Source: Aquimarina sp. BL5 (GTDB lineage Bacteria > Bacteroidota > Bacteroidia > Flavobacteriales > Flavobacteriaceae). Taken from it: a stretch of DNA of 64,000 nt. Location of the stretch: NCBI RefSeq assembly GCF_003443675.1, contig NZ_CP031963.1, positions 186,001-250,000 on the forward strand, in the 5' to 3' direction. The notes under the pieces are model-generated. The model had not been told where the DNA came from and ran no database searches. It saw only the letters and a list, made by a program, of their open reading frames with translations. Position numbers and translations under genes: made by a program. Below, one piece after another: positions 8,858-18,385 of the stretch; position 1 is the first letter of the stretch, and every line of letters begins with the position of its first letter.

Positions 8858-10300
8858 ATGAAGGAAGATACGCTTTTAGACGAATCACTACAAAAATTAT
8901 ATAGTCCATCGGATTTTAGAAAAATAGGACATCAGTTAATTGATGTGCTCGCAGATCATCTAGATCAAGTACAATCACAGGAAGAACGACCTGTAATCAA
9001 ATATCAGGATCCTGAAGAAGAATTAGTGTATTGGAAAGCGGATATGTCTTCTAACACTGATATGATGGATTTTTATCAAAAAATCTTAGATAGATCTATT
9101 CATGTGCATCATCCAAGATATATGGGCCATCAGGTAGCCGTACCTTCAATAATCAGTAGTCTTTCTGGGTTGGTAACGGATCTATTGAGTAACGGTACTG
9201 GAGTCTATGAAATGGGCATGGCATCTAATGCTTTAGAAAGAATTGTTACGGATTTCGTAGCACAAAAAATTGGATATGGATCTGAGGCTGCCGGTTTTCT
9301 TACTTCGGGCGGAACTTTAGCAAACCTAACGGCATTATTAGCTGCAAGAAAAGCCAAAGCTCCCAGTTCGGTTTGGGAAGAAGGGCACAATGAAAAATTA
9401 GCCGTTTTGGTTTCTGAGGAGGCTCATTATTGTATAGATCGCGCAGCGAGAATACTAGGATTTGGTGCAGAGGGAATTATAAAGATACCTTCTAACAAAT
9501 CTTATAAAATAGATACTTCATTATTAGAAGAATATCTAGAAAATGCGAAAAATAAAGGTTTGAATGTTATAGCGCTTGTTGGATGCGCTTCTTCAACTTC
9601 TACGGGATCTTATGATGATTTAGAAACGTTAGCTAGTTTTGCTACAAACAATAATTTATGGTTTCATATAGATGGAGCTCACGGAGGTGGCGTTGTTTTT
9701 TCGGAAAAATATAAATACCTAACGAAAGGAATTGACAAAGCAGATTCTGTTGTGATTGATTTTCATAAGATGTTATTAACTCCTGCTTTGAATACCGCTT
9801 TAATTTTTAAGAATAGTGAAGCTTCATATAAGACTTTTGAGCAAAAGGCTCAATATCTTTGGGACTCCCAACAATCTAGAGAGTGGTATAATTCTGGAAA
9901 AAGAACCTTCGAATGTACTAAATTGATGATGTCGCTAAAGGTATATTCAATTATAAGAATGTATGGCGAAGATATTTTCGAAAAGAATATGGATCGATTA
10001 TATGATTTAGGAAAAGTATTTGCCAAGCTCATTAAAGAAAGGGAGGGGTTTGAATTACTCATAAATCCAGAAGCTAATATTGTAAATTTTAGATATACAG
10101 ATATTCCTTCAGAAGTAATCAATACATTCAATTCAAAAATACGTGAAACGTTACTTTTATCAGGAAAATTTTATATCGTTCAAACTATGATAGGAGAGGA
10201 GCGCTACCTAAGGACTTCCATAATGAATCCGTTAACAGATAAAGAAGATTTTATAGCGCTTTTAGATGAGATACAAAAAATAGCTCATACGCTCATATAA
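8858..10300 (+). CDS. PLP-dependent group II decarboxylase
   Basis: Member of the glutamate/aromatic amino acid/2,4-diaminobutyrate decarboxylase family, 480 aa, cytoplasmic. Residues consistent with catalysis are His190 in SEEAHYC (stacks on PLP), Asp272 and His275 in HIDGAHGGG, and the PLP lysine, Lys304, in DFHKMLLTP. The DFHKMLLTP form, rather than the NPHKW of many aromatic decarboxylases, points toward the diaminobutyrate/glutamate-like branch, but I cannot fix the substrate. A weak TACCTTTA -7 box lies at 8824-8831. The gene is convergent with the LytTR operon, whose last stop is only 40 bp away. Confidence 0.9.
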   Translation: MKEDTLLDESLQKLYSPSDFRKIGHQLIDVLADHLDQVQSQEERPVIKYQDPEEELVYWKADMSSNTDMMDFYQKILDRSIHVHHPRYMGHQVAVPSIISSLSGLVTDLLSNGTGVYEMGMASNALERIVTDFVAQKIGYGSEAAGFLTSGGTLANLTALLAARKAKAPSSVWEEGHNEKLAVLVSEEAHYCIDRAARILGFGAEGIIKIPSNKSYKIDTSLLEEYLENAKNKGLNVIALVGCASSTSTGSYDDLETLASFATNNNLWFHIDGAHGGGVVFSEKYKYLTKGIDKADSVVIDFHKMLLTPALNTALIFKNSEASYKTFEQKAQYLWDSQQSREWYNSGKRTFECTKLMMSLKVYSIIRMYGEDIFEKNMDRLYDLGKVFAKLIKEREGFELLINPEANIVNFRYTDIPSEVINTFNSKIRETLLLSGKFYIVQTMIGEERYLRTSIMNPLTDKEDFIALLDEIQKIAHTLI

Positions 10301-10339
10301 TAATTTTATATGAATTTGTAGATTAGAGGGAATATTATT

Positions 10340-11014
10340 TTAATAGTTGATAAGCTTTAAAAAAGTATTCTTATACGTTTTACCTATTGGGATTACTATG
10401 TCTCCAATAAAAACTTGGTTTCCTGATACTTTTTCTACCTTATCCATATTGATAATATAGGAACGATGTATTCTAATAAAATTGAAATTCTGTAGTTTTT
10501 CTTCCCAATTTCGAAGCGTATCTAAAATCAATATGTTCTTATGATTTGTAACCACTTTTACATAATCTACTTCAGCTTTTAAAAGGCATATATCATCAAC
10601 GTATATGTTATAAATTGTTTTGTCAGTATACAAGAAAAACTGTTTGATATGCTCCTTTTTCTCTATAGTTTTATCTTGTATGCGATTTACAGCTTTAAAA
10701 AATCGTTCATAAGAAAATGGTTTTACCAGGTAGTCTATAACGGCTTCTTCAAAAGCTTCAACAGCGTAATCCGGATAGGCGGTAGTAATGATAACCTTAG
10801 GCGGATTAACTAAAGTTCTTAAAAAAGATAATCCATTCAATTCAGGCAACTGAATATCTAAAAATATGAAATCAATTTCTTCTAATTGCTTTGAATCAAT
10901 GTCTAATCCGCTCTCATAGATTCCATTACAATTTAAAAAAGGAGTTTTATCTACATAGTTTTTTAAAACGTCTTGTGCTCCATGTTCGTCCTCTATAATG
11001 ATACAATTCATCAT
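10340..11014 (-). CDS. LytTR-family response regulator
   Basis: 224-aa two-component regulator. The receiver domain (about 1-118) has acidic residues Glu8, Asp9 and Glu10, the phospho-acceptor Asp53 in FIFLDIQLPELNG, and a KPF switch lysine (VKPFSYERF). The C-terminal LytTR DNA-binding domain (about 125-222) includes IRIHRSYIINMDKVEKV, the usual FxRxHRSxxVN element. Its ATG overlaps the stop of the sensor kinase gene by 4 bp, so the two are translationally coupled. It is the last gene of an operon led by a TonB-dependent receptor, which suggests that the pair responds to something sensed or taken up at the envelope. Confidence 0.93.
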   Translation of the reverse strand: MMNCIIIEDEHGAQDVLKNYVDKTPFLNCNGIYESGLDIDSKQLEEIDFIFLDIQLPELNGLSFLRTLVNPPKVIITTAYPDYAVEAFEEAVIDYLVKPFSYERFFKAVNRIQDKTIEKKEHIKQFFLYTDKTIYNIYVDDICLLKAEVDYVKVVTNHKNILILDTLRNWEEKLQNFNFIRIHRSYIINMDKVEKVSGNQVFIGDIVIPIGKTYKNTFLKLINY

Positions 11015-12039
11015 AATATAATAGTAAGTGTTACTTTGAAGAGATTATCTTTTTCTTCAATTAGTAATTGATGTTGTTTCGGGTATAGCAATTGCAATCT
11101 TTTTTCCGTGTTTTTTATACCAATACCACTTTCTTGCCAATTTGTTTCGATTTCCGATATTTTGTTTTCGTTATATGAGTTTTCGCAATAAAAATAGAAT
11201 TGCTCTTTATTTAATATGGTTTTTATCTTTATGAGATGTTTACTTCCTTTTAGAGTACTGGTATACTTAAATGCATTTTCGATAAAAGGTATTAATAATA
11301 ATGGAGCTATTTCCTTTTGTGGATTATGAATATCTTCTGAAAAATTAACTTTTACTTTAGTTGACAATCTTTCTTCTTGTAAACTAATATAATCTTTTAT
11401 GTGATTAATTTCCTTATCCAGTGTTACTTGCTTTTTTTGACCTTCGTGTAATAGGTATCTAAAACTATCTGATAATTTTAAAATTAAATCTGGAGTTTTT
11501 TCATCTTTTCTTAAAGCATTTGCATAAATGTTATTCAGCGTATTAAATAAAAAATGAGGATTTACTTGTGCTTTAAGTGCGTTAAGTTCTGCTTGTTGTT
11601 TTTCTTGTTTTGTGGTTTCTAATTCTAACTGTTTTGCATACAGTTTCTTTACGGAGAATAGTGCAAAAAAACCTAAACTAAAGGAGGTATACGTTACTAA
11701 GCTGGAAATCATGGATCTCCATCGATGATCTTTATGATCCTCTTCCATATGAAAAAAAGAATCTGCATAATAATGAAAAAAGGCATTGCCAATAAAAAGA
11801 AGTAGTACTAACAGTATGTATTTTTGTTTATTTTTTAAAGGAAAAAACCACAAATACATAATATATGTAGGGATACTATTAAAAAATAAAGCTACTAATT
11901 CATGGGGGAAACTCATAGGATAGCCTCCTTCCCGCCCCATAAACTTTACATACGGAAACAAAAGGACAATTCCCCAAAATAGCAGATGTAACAGTGGTTC
12001 CGTTTTTTTTAATTTAAGATATATCGAATCTTTCTTCAT
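11011..12039 (-). CDS. LytS-type sensor histidine kinase (His_kinase PF06580)
   Basis: 342-aa membrane kinase. About four hydrophobic spans occupy residues 15-130, followed by a coiled-coil linker (LYAKQLELETTKQEKQQAEL). The phospho-acceptor is His162 in LKAQVNPHFLFNTLNNIYAN, the hallmark of the His_kinase family. An atypical ATP-binding domain follows, with the N-box LLIPFIENAFKYT near 250 and a G-box ESGIGIKNTEKRLQLLYP near 310. There is no periplasmic sensor domain, so the signal is probably sensed in the membrane. It lies 25 bp after the lipoprotein gene and overlaps the regulator gene by 4 bp. Confidence 0.92.
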   Translation of the reverse strand: MKKDSIYLKLKKTEPLLHLLFWGIVLLFPYVKFMGREGGYPMSFPHELVALFFNSIPTYIMYLWFFPLKNKQKYILLVLLLFIGNAFFHYYADSFFHMEEDHKDHRWRSMISSLVTYTSFSLGFFALFSVKKLYAKQLELETTKQEKQQAELNALKAQVNPHFLFNTLNNIYANALRKDEKTPDLILKLSDSFRYLLHEGQKKQVTLDKEINHIKDYISLQEERLSTKVKVNFSEDIHNPQKEIAPLLLIPFIENAFKYTSTLKGSKHLIKIKTILNKEQFYFYCENSYNENKISEIETNWQESGIGIKNTEKRLQLLYPKQHQLLIEEKDNLFKVTLTIIL

Positions 12040-12064
12040 GAATAGTACTAAGGTATTATTTTTA

Positions 12065-12778
12065 TTAATGATGTATCGTCAAATCTTTAATAGATGCTTT
12101 CGCAAGAATATTTTTTCCTTCTTTAGTAGCACCACTTATTCTAAAAATTATGTGTCCACCTAAAAGTGGAGACATGTCCATATATTCGAAAACCATATCA
12201 TTATTTAAAGAAAACCAAACTTTTCCCTTTTTCTTTCCAATTTCTACAGTAACCCATTGATTAGATTTCATTATATTATCTTGTTTTCTTAGATGGAATT
12301 CGCGTTCTAAAGAAGAAATGTTTTTATAGAAAAAAGGAGTGTATCCATGAGATTTATTGTTAAAAGTCAAGTTGTAATGATTCATTTCTCCTCGCCATTT
12401 CCAAATATCTTCATTTTTACTATTTTCTGGTGGTATTGTTAGTTGTAATGTTTCACTATTATCAGAAGCAGAGAATAATACTATTAGTACTGATGCTTCA
12501 GATAAGGCTCTTATTTTGTATCGCAATACCATATCTCCTTGATAACTTTTAGGACTTATTAAAAAGAGACCATCAGAACTGTCAATCTCCTCCATAATAA
12601 ATTCTTGATGCTGTATTGAAGTTTTTCCTTTTCCTAAAGTTTTCCATGTAATAAGTTCTTGTGGAGTGATTTGTTCTTCGATACTCTTATTTGGTGCGCA
12701 TCCAGTTAGTATCAAAACAAAGATTATTGATATTACAAACGAATAAAAGCCTACTTTTTTTATATAATATTTTACCAT
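12065..12778 (-). CDS. Lipoprotein with concanavalin-like fold (DUF1080/DUF1961-like)
   Basis: I place the start at the ATG at 12778 because it gives a clean lipoprotein signal: MVKYYIKKVG, a hydrophobic core, then LILTGC with the lipid-bearing Cys. A longer frame from 12874 would overlap the receptor gene and bury the signal. The mature part (about 215 aa) alternates beta strands, with WKWRGEMNHYNLTF, NQWVTVEIGKKKGKVWFSLN and GGHIIFRISGA, reminiscent of the sugar-binding jelly-roll of DUF1080/DUF1961 proteins. That fold call is tentative. It starts 10 bp after the receptor's stop and is followed 25 bp later by the sensor kinase. A surface ligand-binding partner of the receptor is a reasonable inference. 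Confidence 0.7.
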   Translation of the reverse strand: MVKYYIKKVGFYSFVISIIFVLILTGCAPNKSIEEQITPQELITWKTLGKGKTSIQHQEFIMEEIDSSDGLFLISPKSYQGDMVLRYKIRALSEASVLIVLFSASDNSETLQLTIPPENSKNEDIWKWRGEMNHYNLTFNNKSHGYTPFFYKNISSLEREFHLRKQDNIMKSNQWVTVEIGKKKGKVWFSLNNDMVFEYMDMSPLLGGHIIFRISGATKEGKNILAKASIKDLTIHH

Positions 12779-12788
12779 TGCTAATTGT

Positions 12789-15116
12789 TTAATTATTAGA
12801 ATCATTATGTCTATATTCTCTTTCTTTTCTTTTTCTCTGTTTATTTTTGTTTTTAAAGAGGGAGTAATTGACACTAAATAGAAATCCCAGAGTTTGGGAT
12901 TGGAACTTCCATACAGTACGTTGATTAAATTCTGCAGTACGTGTATTTCGTTTCATCAAATTATCATCAAGTACATCTATTACTCTCAAGTTAACTGTCA
13001 GTTTATTTTTTAGCAATTTTGCTCTTATTCCCCAATCAACTCTATTTCTTGGCTCAATAAAATTGAAAGCATTTTGCCGTTTTGGTGTGTATCGGTAGGT
13101 AATATCAGTACTTATTTTTTTAGAAATTTTTAAGGTATTTTTGATTTGTAGATTAGAAGAATATAAATCATTCCAAGTATTTAAGTTATTTTCATTAACT
13201 TTTGTGTAATAGTAATTTCCTGTAAAAAATGCATCCCAAAACTTAGCTATTTTATAAGACACTGTTGTTTCTATACCTAAGGAATGGTTTATACCGATAT
13301 TCTGAAATGAAATCACCTGTACATTATCATCTTCAATATCATTTACCCAGAGTATCACATCTTTTCGGTGGCGATAAAAGGAAGCAATAGACCAATTCAG
13401 TTTTTCACCATTATTTTGATAATTCAACTCAATGTTATCACTGTATTCAGGTTTCAAATTTGGATTGCCGTCGAATCTAAAAAATGGGTTCCCTAATTGA
13501 AACGGATTAATATGGTGTAAGTTAGGGCTGGAGACACGTTTACTATATCCTATTCCGAATGTGATATCTTCATTAAATTTATAAGAAAGGTGTATTGATG
13601 GAAATAAGTTAGAGAAATTTAGATCTGTGTTTAATGAGTTTAAGGTATTCTCAGATTCCGAAGAAAAAGCTTCATATCGTAGTCCTATTTGCCAATCAAA
13701 TTTATAAGCGTTGAATTTGGTGAGCCCATAAAATCCAATAAGTTCTTCTTTATAAACAAATGTATTATTTGTTGCATCAGCTTGGTTTGATCTAAAATAT
13801 TGATTGTTTTTTGAGTTGCTTTTATTCCAAGAAACGCCTGTTTCTATGAGTACTTTTTTTGAAATAGGCAAGGAGTAATCCAAAGACAATGTATGAATCC
13901 TATTATCTTCTGTTATAAGCTGATTGAATAAGAATATAGTATCTTCAAAATCAGAAGCCGGATAATCATTTTTGTTGTTATTAAGATTATAATCCAACTC
14001 CAGGAAATGTCCTGTCTTAGAAAATTCGCGACGGTAATTCGTATTAAGTACGGATGTTACATGCGTATGTTCAGAATTTCTAGTGTATGTAAAATCCTCT
14101 CGATCAGTTAAGTTGAAATATTGTGATCTATTATAAAAACTATGGTAATCATCTGTATGGTTATACGCTATAGAGAATTCATTATGTTCGTTTATAAAAA
14201 AATCTAATCCTATTGCTCCTTGTCGTATCAATCCATTAAAATCATATGGAGTAAATATTCCTTGAGTTTCGCCATTCATGAATGTTCTATTAATAGTTTG
14301 TTTACTATCCATTTCTCTTCCGGATTGAGAAGCATTAAATCTTACATTCATAAACGATAGGTTATAGTTGCCATTAACGTCATATCCATACCTTTTTGTT
14401 CCTGTTGAACCGTTGAGATTAATATTAAGTCCGGTATTTAGATTTCTTTTTAGGATTACATTAATAATACCTGATATACCATCTGCCTGATATTTTGCAG
14501 ATGGAGAAGTAATTATTTCTACACTTTTTATATTTGAAGAAGGTATTTGTTCTAATAATTCAACGGCACCTAAAGAAGAAGGTTTACCATTAATTAATAA
14601 TCTTACATTATCACTTCCTCTCAGAGATAAACTACCAGTTCCTAAGTCTGTTTGTATATCTACAATTTGATCAAAGGCCTCTAGCGCTGTGGTTCCTGAT
14701 TGTTGGATATCTGTTCCTATGTTTATGACCTTTCTATCAATTTTAAGCTGCGTTGTTGCCCGATTATTTTCTATAACAACTTCATCCAGAGCATTTACTG
14801 TGACTGTTAGTTCGATTAAAATATTCTGAGCATCTCTAATTTCTGATATTGGTTTTATATACGTCTTGTATCCTATAAAACTGACTTCAAAATAGGCAAG
14901 TGACTTACTTAATTTTAGTTGAAATTGACCATTATCATCAGCAGAAGAACCATCTATCAATTCATCTTTATCATTATAGACTGAAATAGCTGCAAATGGA
15001 ATTACCACTTGAGTATTTGCATCTTGCACGGTTCCTTTATAAGTTTTTATTTCCTGAGCGGTCGTGATTAGCGACCCTAGGATTGATAATACTATAAAAG
15101 TTACTGTTCGTATCAT
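12789..15116 (-). CDS. TonB-dependent receptor-like outer membrane protein (OMP_b-brl_3)
   Basis: With the ATG at 15116 it has 775 aa and an ordinary signal peptide, MIRTVTFIVLSILGSLITTAQ. A carboxypeptidase-regulatory-like domain follows (about 24-105), then a plug domain (about 110-225) with SLRGSDNVRLLINGKPSS and the typical SIEIITSPSAKYQADGISG-like segment. The rest is a beta-barrel ending in LGFLFSVNYSLF. This architecture matches the OMP_b-brl_3 family of Bacteroidota, whose substrates are largely unknown. There is no SusD partner. It heads a four-gene operon with a lipoprotein, a LytS-type kinase and a LytTR regulator, suggesting autoregulated uptake or signalling. The upstream 190 bp hold the shared region with the divergent lipoprotein gene. 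Confidence 0.88.
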   Translation of the reverse strand: MIRTVTFIVLSILGSLITTAQEIKTYKGTVQDANTQVVIPFAAISVYNDKDELIDGSSADDNGQFQLKLSKSLAYFEVSFIGYKTYIKPISEIRDAQNILIELTVTVNALDEVVIENNRATTQLKIDRKVINIGTDIQQSGTTALEAFDQIVDIQTDLGTGSLSLRGSDNVRLLINGKPSSLGAVELLEQIPSSNIKSVEIITSPSAKYQADGISGIINVILKRNLNTGLNINLNGSTGTKRYGYDVNGNYNLSFMNVRFNASQSGREMDSKQTINRTFMNGETQGIFTPYDFNGLIRQGAIGLDFFINEHNEFSIAYNHTDDYHSFYNRSQYFNLTDREDFTYTRNSEHTHVTSVLNTNYRREFSKTGHFLELDYNLNNNKNDYPASDFEDTIFLFNQLITEDNRIHTLSLDYSLPISKKVLIETGVSWNKSNSKNNQYFRSNQADATNNTFVYKEELIGFYGLTKFNAYKFDWQIGLRYEAFSSESENTLNSLNTDLNFSNLFPSIHLSYKFNEDITFGIGYSKRVSSPNLHHINPFQLGNPFFRFDGNPNLKPEYSDNIELNYQNNGEKLNWSIASFYRHRKDVILWVNDIEDDNVQVISFQNIGINHSLGIETTVSYKIAKFWDAFFTGNYYYTKVNENNLNTWNDLYSSNLQIKNTLKISKKISTDITYRYTPKRQNAFNFIEPRNRVDWGIRAKLLKNKLTVNLRVIDVLDDNLMKRNTRTAEFNQRTVWKFQSQTLGFLFSVNYSLFKNKNKQRKRKEREYRHNDSNN

Positions 15117-15310
15117 TTTTTGATGTTGATAAATCAAAAGTGATACTCTTATCTTTTTTATGAAATTTTAATCTGTGAATGTCACTAATTCCTCTGTTAA
15201 CAATACTTTTAGTAAAGTCACAAATATTATATAATTAACATTTTGTAACGCAACTAATTTTAAAAACAATCATCTACATTAATGTATTTATTAACCTTAT
15301 ACATAAAGCA

Positions 15311-15709
15311 ATGAGACGTTTATACTTTTTATTGGTTTTAGTCGTATTTATCAGCTGCAGTAATGATGATGACACCATTAATAATGGATCTTTAGGTTTA
15401 CAAGGGGAGTGGAATCTGGTGAATATTACTGGTGGATTCGCAGGAGTAAATCAAGATTTTGAAAAAGGAATTATTATTTGGGACTTTAATGAGTCGGATA
15501 TGATGGTAACCGTTACTAATAACAGTACTATTACAGGTGTATATGATGGTTTCCCTTCTGGAACATATACCTATTCTATTGTTGCTCCTGCCGATATTGA
15601 TGAACTAGTCGTTAATGAAATTAACCTAGGAACATTTATTACTACATCCGATAGTTTTACCGTTAGCCAACAGTTTAGAGACGGATTCGAGATCAGGTTT
15701 GAGCGTTAA
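15311..15709 (+). CDS. Small lipoprotein, lipocalin-like, first of a tandem pair
   Basis: 132-aa lipoprotein: MRRLYFLLVLVVFISCSNDDDT has the Bacteroidota lipobox with Cys16 and an acidic SNDDD tail, often found in surface-exposed lipoproteins. The mature protein starts GLQGEWNLVNITGG and ends FRDGFEIRFER, like one-domain lipocalin-like proteins (an eight-strand barrel beginning G-x-W). It is about 45 per cent identical by eye to the next gene and shares the GxWxLVNxxGG start and the RFER end, so the two are tandem duplicates. Ligand unknown. It is divergent from the TonB receptor operon. Confidence 0.8.
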   Translation: MRRLYFLLVLVVFISCSNDDDTINNGSLGLQGEWNLVNITGGFAGVNQDFEKGIIIWDFNESDMMVTVTNNSTITGVYDGFPSGTYTYSIVAPADIDELVVNEINLGTFITTSDSFTVSQQFRDGFEIRFER

Positions 15710-15792
15710 TTTAATTTAGTTCCTCGTTTGTAGACGCAACCTATATAGTAGTATCCCATCTATTAAGAGAATGAACTTTTAAATTATAAAAT

Positions 15793-16185
15793 ATGAAACG
15801 CTTCTATTTAGTATTACTTTCGATTATCCTTTTCAGTTGTAGCAATGATGATGATGATAACGTAGCACCTACGCTTCTAGGTTCTTGGAATCTCGTTAAT
15901 GTATCAGGAGGTATCACTGGATTGGATGAAGATATAGATAGAGGAGCGGTTGTTTGGGATTTTGATACAGCTTCAGGGATGGTTACCATCGTTAACAATA
16001 GCACAACTACTTCTGCTAACACATTGTTAGCGTCAGGAACATATACATATAGTGTTTCTGATGCAGCGGATGCAAACATACTTGCGGTTAACGAAGTAGA
16101 TTATGGCAGATTAAATTTAGAAAACACTGTGTTTACTATCACAGAAAGCGCTATAGATGGATTTACTTTCCGTTTTGAAAGATAG
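15793..16185 (+). CDS. Small lipoprotein, lipocalin-like, second of a tandem pair
   Basis: 130-aa paralogue of the preceding gene with the same plan: MKRFYLVLLSIILFSC lipobox, SNDDDD tail, LLGSWNLVNVSGGITGLDED strand, and a FTFRFER C-terminus. The 83-bp spacer carries no obvious terminator, so the pair may share a transcript. A strong bidirectional terminator follows 11 bp after the stop. The role is unknown; differences between the copies are spread evenly, suggesting an old duplication under continuing selection. Confidence 0.8.
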   Translation: MKRFYLVLLSIILFSCSNDDDDNVAPTLLGSWNLVNVSGGITGLDEDIDRGAVVWDFDTASGMVTIVNNSTTTSANTLLASGTYTYSVSDAADANILAVNEVDYGRLNLENTVFTITESAIDGFTFRFER

Positions 16186-16195
16186 TACTGCTTAA

Positions 16196-16241
16196 AATAC
16201 TACTACCGTTTTTTAATTTTCACAAAAACGGTAGTAGTATT
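16196..16241. terminator. Bidirectional terminator between convergent genes
   Basis: AATACTACTACCGTTTTT (16196-16213) pairs perfectly with AAAAACGGTAGTAGTATT (16224-16241) around a 10-base loop. With T runs on both strands it can serve both the lipoprotein gene at 15793 and the convergent DUF4139 gene at 16255. Confidence 0.9.
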
Positions 16242-16254
16242 TATGATAAGAGCA

Positions 16255-18126
16255 TTATAGATTAATTCTTTTGTTTTTTGGATATTTCAGCTGATAAGAA
16301 AATTGTTTTTCTAATTGCGCTTTTGGTTTTACCGTTAGTTTCCATTTCATGATTCCTGTTTTAGGATCGTAATTCGCATCATTAGTTCCGATATTATCTA
16401 CTTTAATTTCTTTATTCTGAGAAATAGGAATTCGATCTTCGAGAATCAAGTGAATTGTATTTTGTTTATTGTTTTTTAACTGTATAGAATACCCAAGATC
16501 TACGATTCTATTGCTACCGTAAAAGGATTTACTTTTAAATTTTTTTAGAGGTTCTCTTTTTACTACAATATTAGGGTCGGTTCCCAATGAGATTGTCAAA
16601 CTATCTGTTGTTGCTTGTGGATCAATATTGGTCTTACCAGCATAACTACCTTCAAAATATATATTGGCTTCTCCTGCCAATAGATCAAATTGCTCCCAAT
16701 TTCCTAATTTGGCTGTCAAGAATACATTTTCATTGAGTTCTGGAGCTACATAATAACTATAATCAGCATTCATATTAAAATTATCAATTTCTATAGTAGT
16801 GATATCACTATTGGATTTGATAGTATATTTCTTTTTGATCACAAATCGGGTATTTGTAATCCCTTCTTCTTTGGCTTCAACAGTAATATTATAGGTTTCT
16901 TTTTTTCTTTTCGATTTACTACGCGATGCTCTCCTATATCCTGATGAAGTTCCATAACCTACTACAACTACTTCATCTAAGGTGCTACTATCTTCTTCCA
17001 TGCCTATATTGACTACAGAACTTCCTATTGTTATTTCTTCAGTAGTATAACCAAGGTATGAGAATATTAATTGTTTTCCTTGTGTTATATTAATGGTATA
17101 TCTACCATCAAAATCTGTTACAGCACCATTACTTGATTCTTTTTCAATTATAGTGACACCAGGAAGCGGAAGCCCTTTTTCGTCCGTTACAATACCGCTC
17201 ACCGTTTTTATATTTGGATTATAAGTTGAGGAATATCTATTTACAGCACTTCTTCTTTGATAACTACCGTAATTAAAGTTTAAATATCTGGTTGTAAGAT
17301 TCGGTTTTATGTTATTAGTGTTAGGATCACCTGTGGATAAGGTTACTTTTGTGTTATTCCAATCAGTACCGGTTTTTTGATATACATTAGCTTTGTAAGT
17401 TATTTTAAGAGGAGTTTCGGTATTTTCTGATTTGATGTCATACAAAGGAAACCATCCCGCGTCACTTACATTATACTTAAGTTTTAATGCAAGGTTCGTG
17501 GCAGAAGACACATCTATTTTCACCTTTATTTCTCCTCGTTCTTCTTTAGTGTGATCACTAAGCCTATCAATTTGATTAATGATATCTGTAATTTCGTCTT
17601 GTAATTTATTTTTTTTCAGATTGATGTTGTAAGTTTCATTCTGGATAGCTACTGATCTTTCTCGGTAATAGGTGGATATTTGTTTTACTTTATCCAATGA
17701 AAGGGCGGTTTGATCAGTACCTATTCGTTGGTTGTTTTCTAATACCTTCTTTTCCTGATTGAGTCCTGAGAGTAAGTTGTCTAATTTGTTTTTCTCTAAT
17801 AATAGTAGTTCTAGTTGATGTTCTAATGATTCTAGTTCTTTTGAATTCTTTTTCTTTTCTAAATAGTTGATCCCATAACTTATGGATAAGATAGAAGCGT
17901 TTTTTAATCCTGAAATTTGTATGCTATTCTCATCAATTTTATTAGAAAGATCATAAAATATAATTTCGTTCACTCCTGGAAGCACATCTGTTACAGCAGT
18001 TCTTTGTATTCTAGCTCCTGATACATAAACGGTTACTTCTTTTATGGTAGAGGATACTTTTTTTTCGTTATTACCAAAAATGATAGTAGGTAGGAGTAAT
18101 ATAAGTAATAAGGTAAAGGTTCTCAT
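16255..18126 (-). CDS. DUF4139/MuiA-family protein with inserted carboxypeptidase-regulatory-like domain
   Basis: 623-aa secreted protein with signal peptide MRTFTLLLILLLPTIIFGN. An N-terminal DUF4140-type segment follows (about 25-130, VTVYVSGARIQRTAVTDVLPG), then a coiled coil (about 95-195), then a DUF4139 segment starting at SDAGWFPLYDIKSE. This is the plan of mucoidy-inhibitor MuiA-like proteins, whose biochemical role is unclear. Inside the DUF4139 part, residues 308-395 are a foreign-looking module: TVSGIVTDEKGLPLPGVTI...TDFDGRYTI...FSYLGYTTEEI ending in LDEVVVVGYGT. That is the N-terminal extension normally seen at the start of SusC-type receptors. The DUF4139 fold resumes afterwards (YNITVEAKEEGITNTRFVI) and runs to the C-terminus. 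Confidence 0.85.
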   Translation of the reverse strand: MRTFTLLLILLLPTIIFGNNEKKVSSTIKEVTVYVSGARIQRTAVTDVLPGVNEIIFYDLSNKIDENSIQISGLKNASILSISYGINYLEKKKNSKELESLEHQLELLLLEKNKLDNLLSGLNQEKKVLENNQRIGTDQTALSLDKVKQISTYYRERSVAIQNETYNINLKKNKLQDEITDIINQIDRLSDHTKEERGEIKVKIDVSSATNLALKLKYNVSDAGWFPLYDIKSENTETPLKITYKANVYQKTGTDWNNTKVTLSTGDPNTNNIKPNLTTRYLNFNYGSYQRRSAVNRYSSTYNPNIKTVSGIVTDEKGLPLPGVTIIEKESSNGAVTDFDGRYTINITQGKQLIFSYLGYTTEEITIGSSVVNIGMEEDSSTLDEVVVVGYGTSSGYRRASRSKSKRKKETYNITVEAKEEGITNTRFVIKKKYTIKSNSDITTIEIDNFNMNADYSYYVAPELNENVFLTAKLGNWEQFDLLAGEANIYFEGSYAGKTNIDPQATTDSLTISLGTDPNIVVKREPLKKFKSKSFYGSNRIVDLGYSIQLKNNKQNTIHLILEDRIPISQNKEIKVDNIGTNDANYDPKTGIMKWKLTVKPKAQLEKQFSYQLKYPKNKRINL

Positions 18127-18321
18127 AGTTGTATGTTTTTTGGATTTTAAACGAAAATATGGCTATAGCTTATGATAATAAACCCATATTGAGTGAAGTG
18201 CCTTTTTGGTTGAGTAAATCTATATAAGGGCTTAGTTTATAGTGCAAAAATGCTGTAAATACCTTGTAAATAAAGAAAAAGGGGGAAAACCCCTATATGA
18301 TTTCTAGCTAAAGTCCCCTTA

Positions 18322-18349
18322 TTTTGCGCAAGGGATAAGTATACTTTTG
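18322..18349 (+). promoter_or_regulatory. Candidate promoter for the 59-aa small gene
   Basis: TACTTTTG at 18342-18349 fits the TAnnTTTG -7 consensus, with TTTTG at 18322-18326 as a possible -33 element; the 15-bp spacer is slightly short. The second small gene has a similar TTACTTTTAAACC stretch upstream. Confidence 0.4.
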
Positions 18350-18385
18350 AACCACACTTATTAATAAACTTAAAATACACTCATT

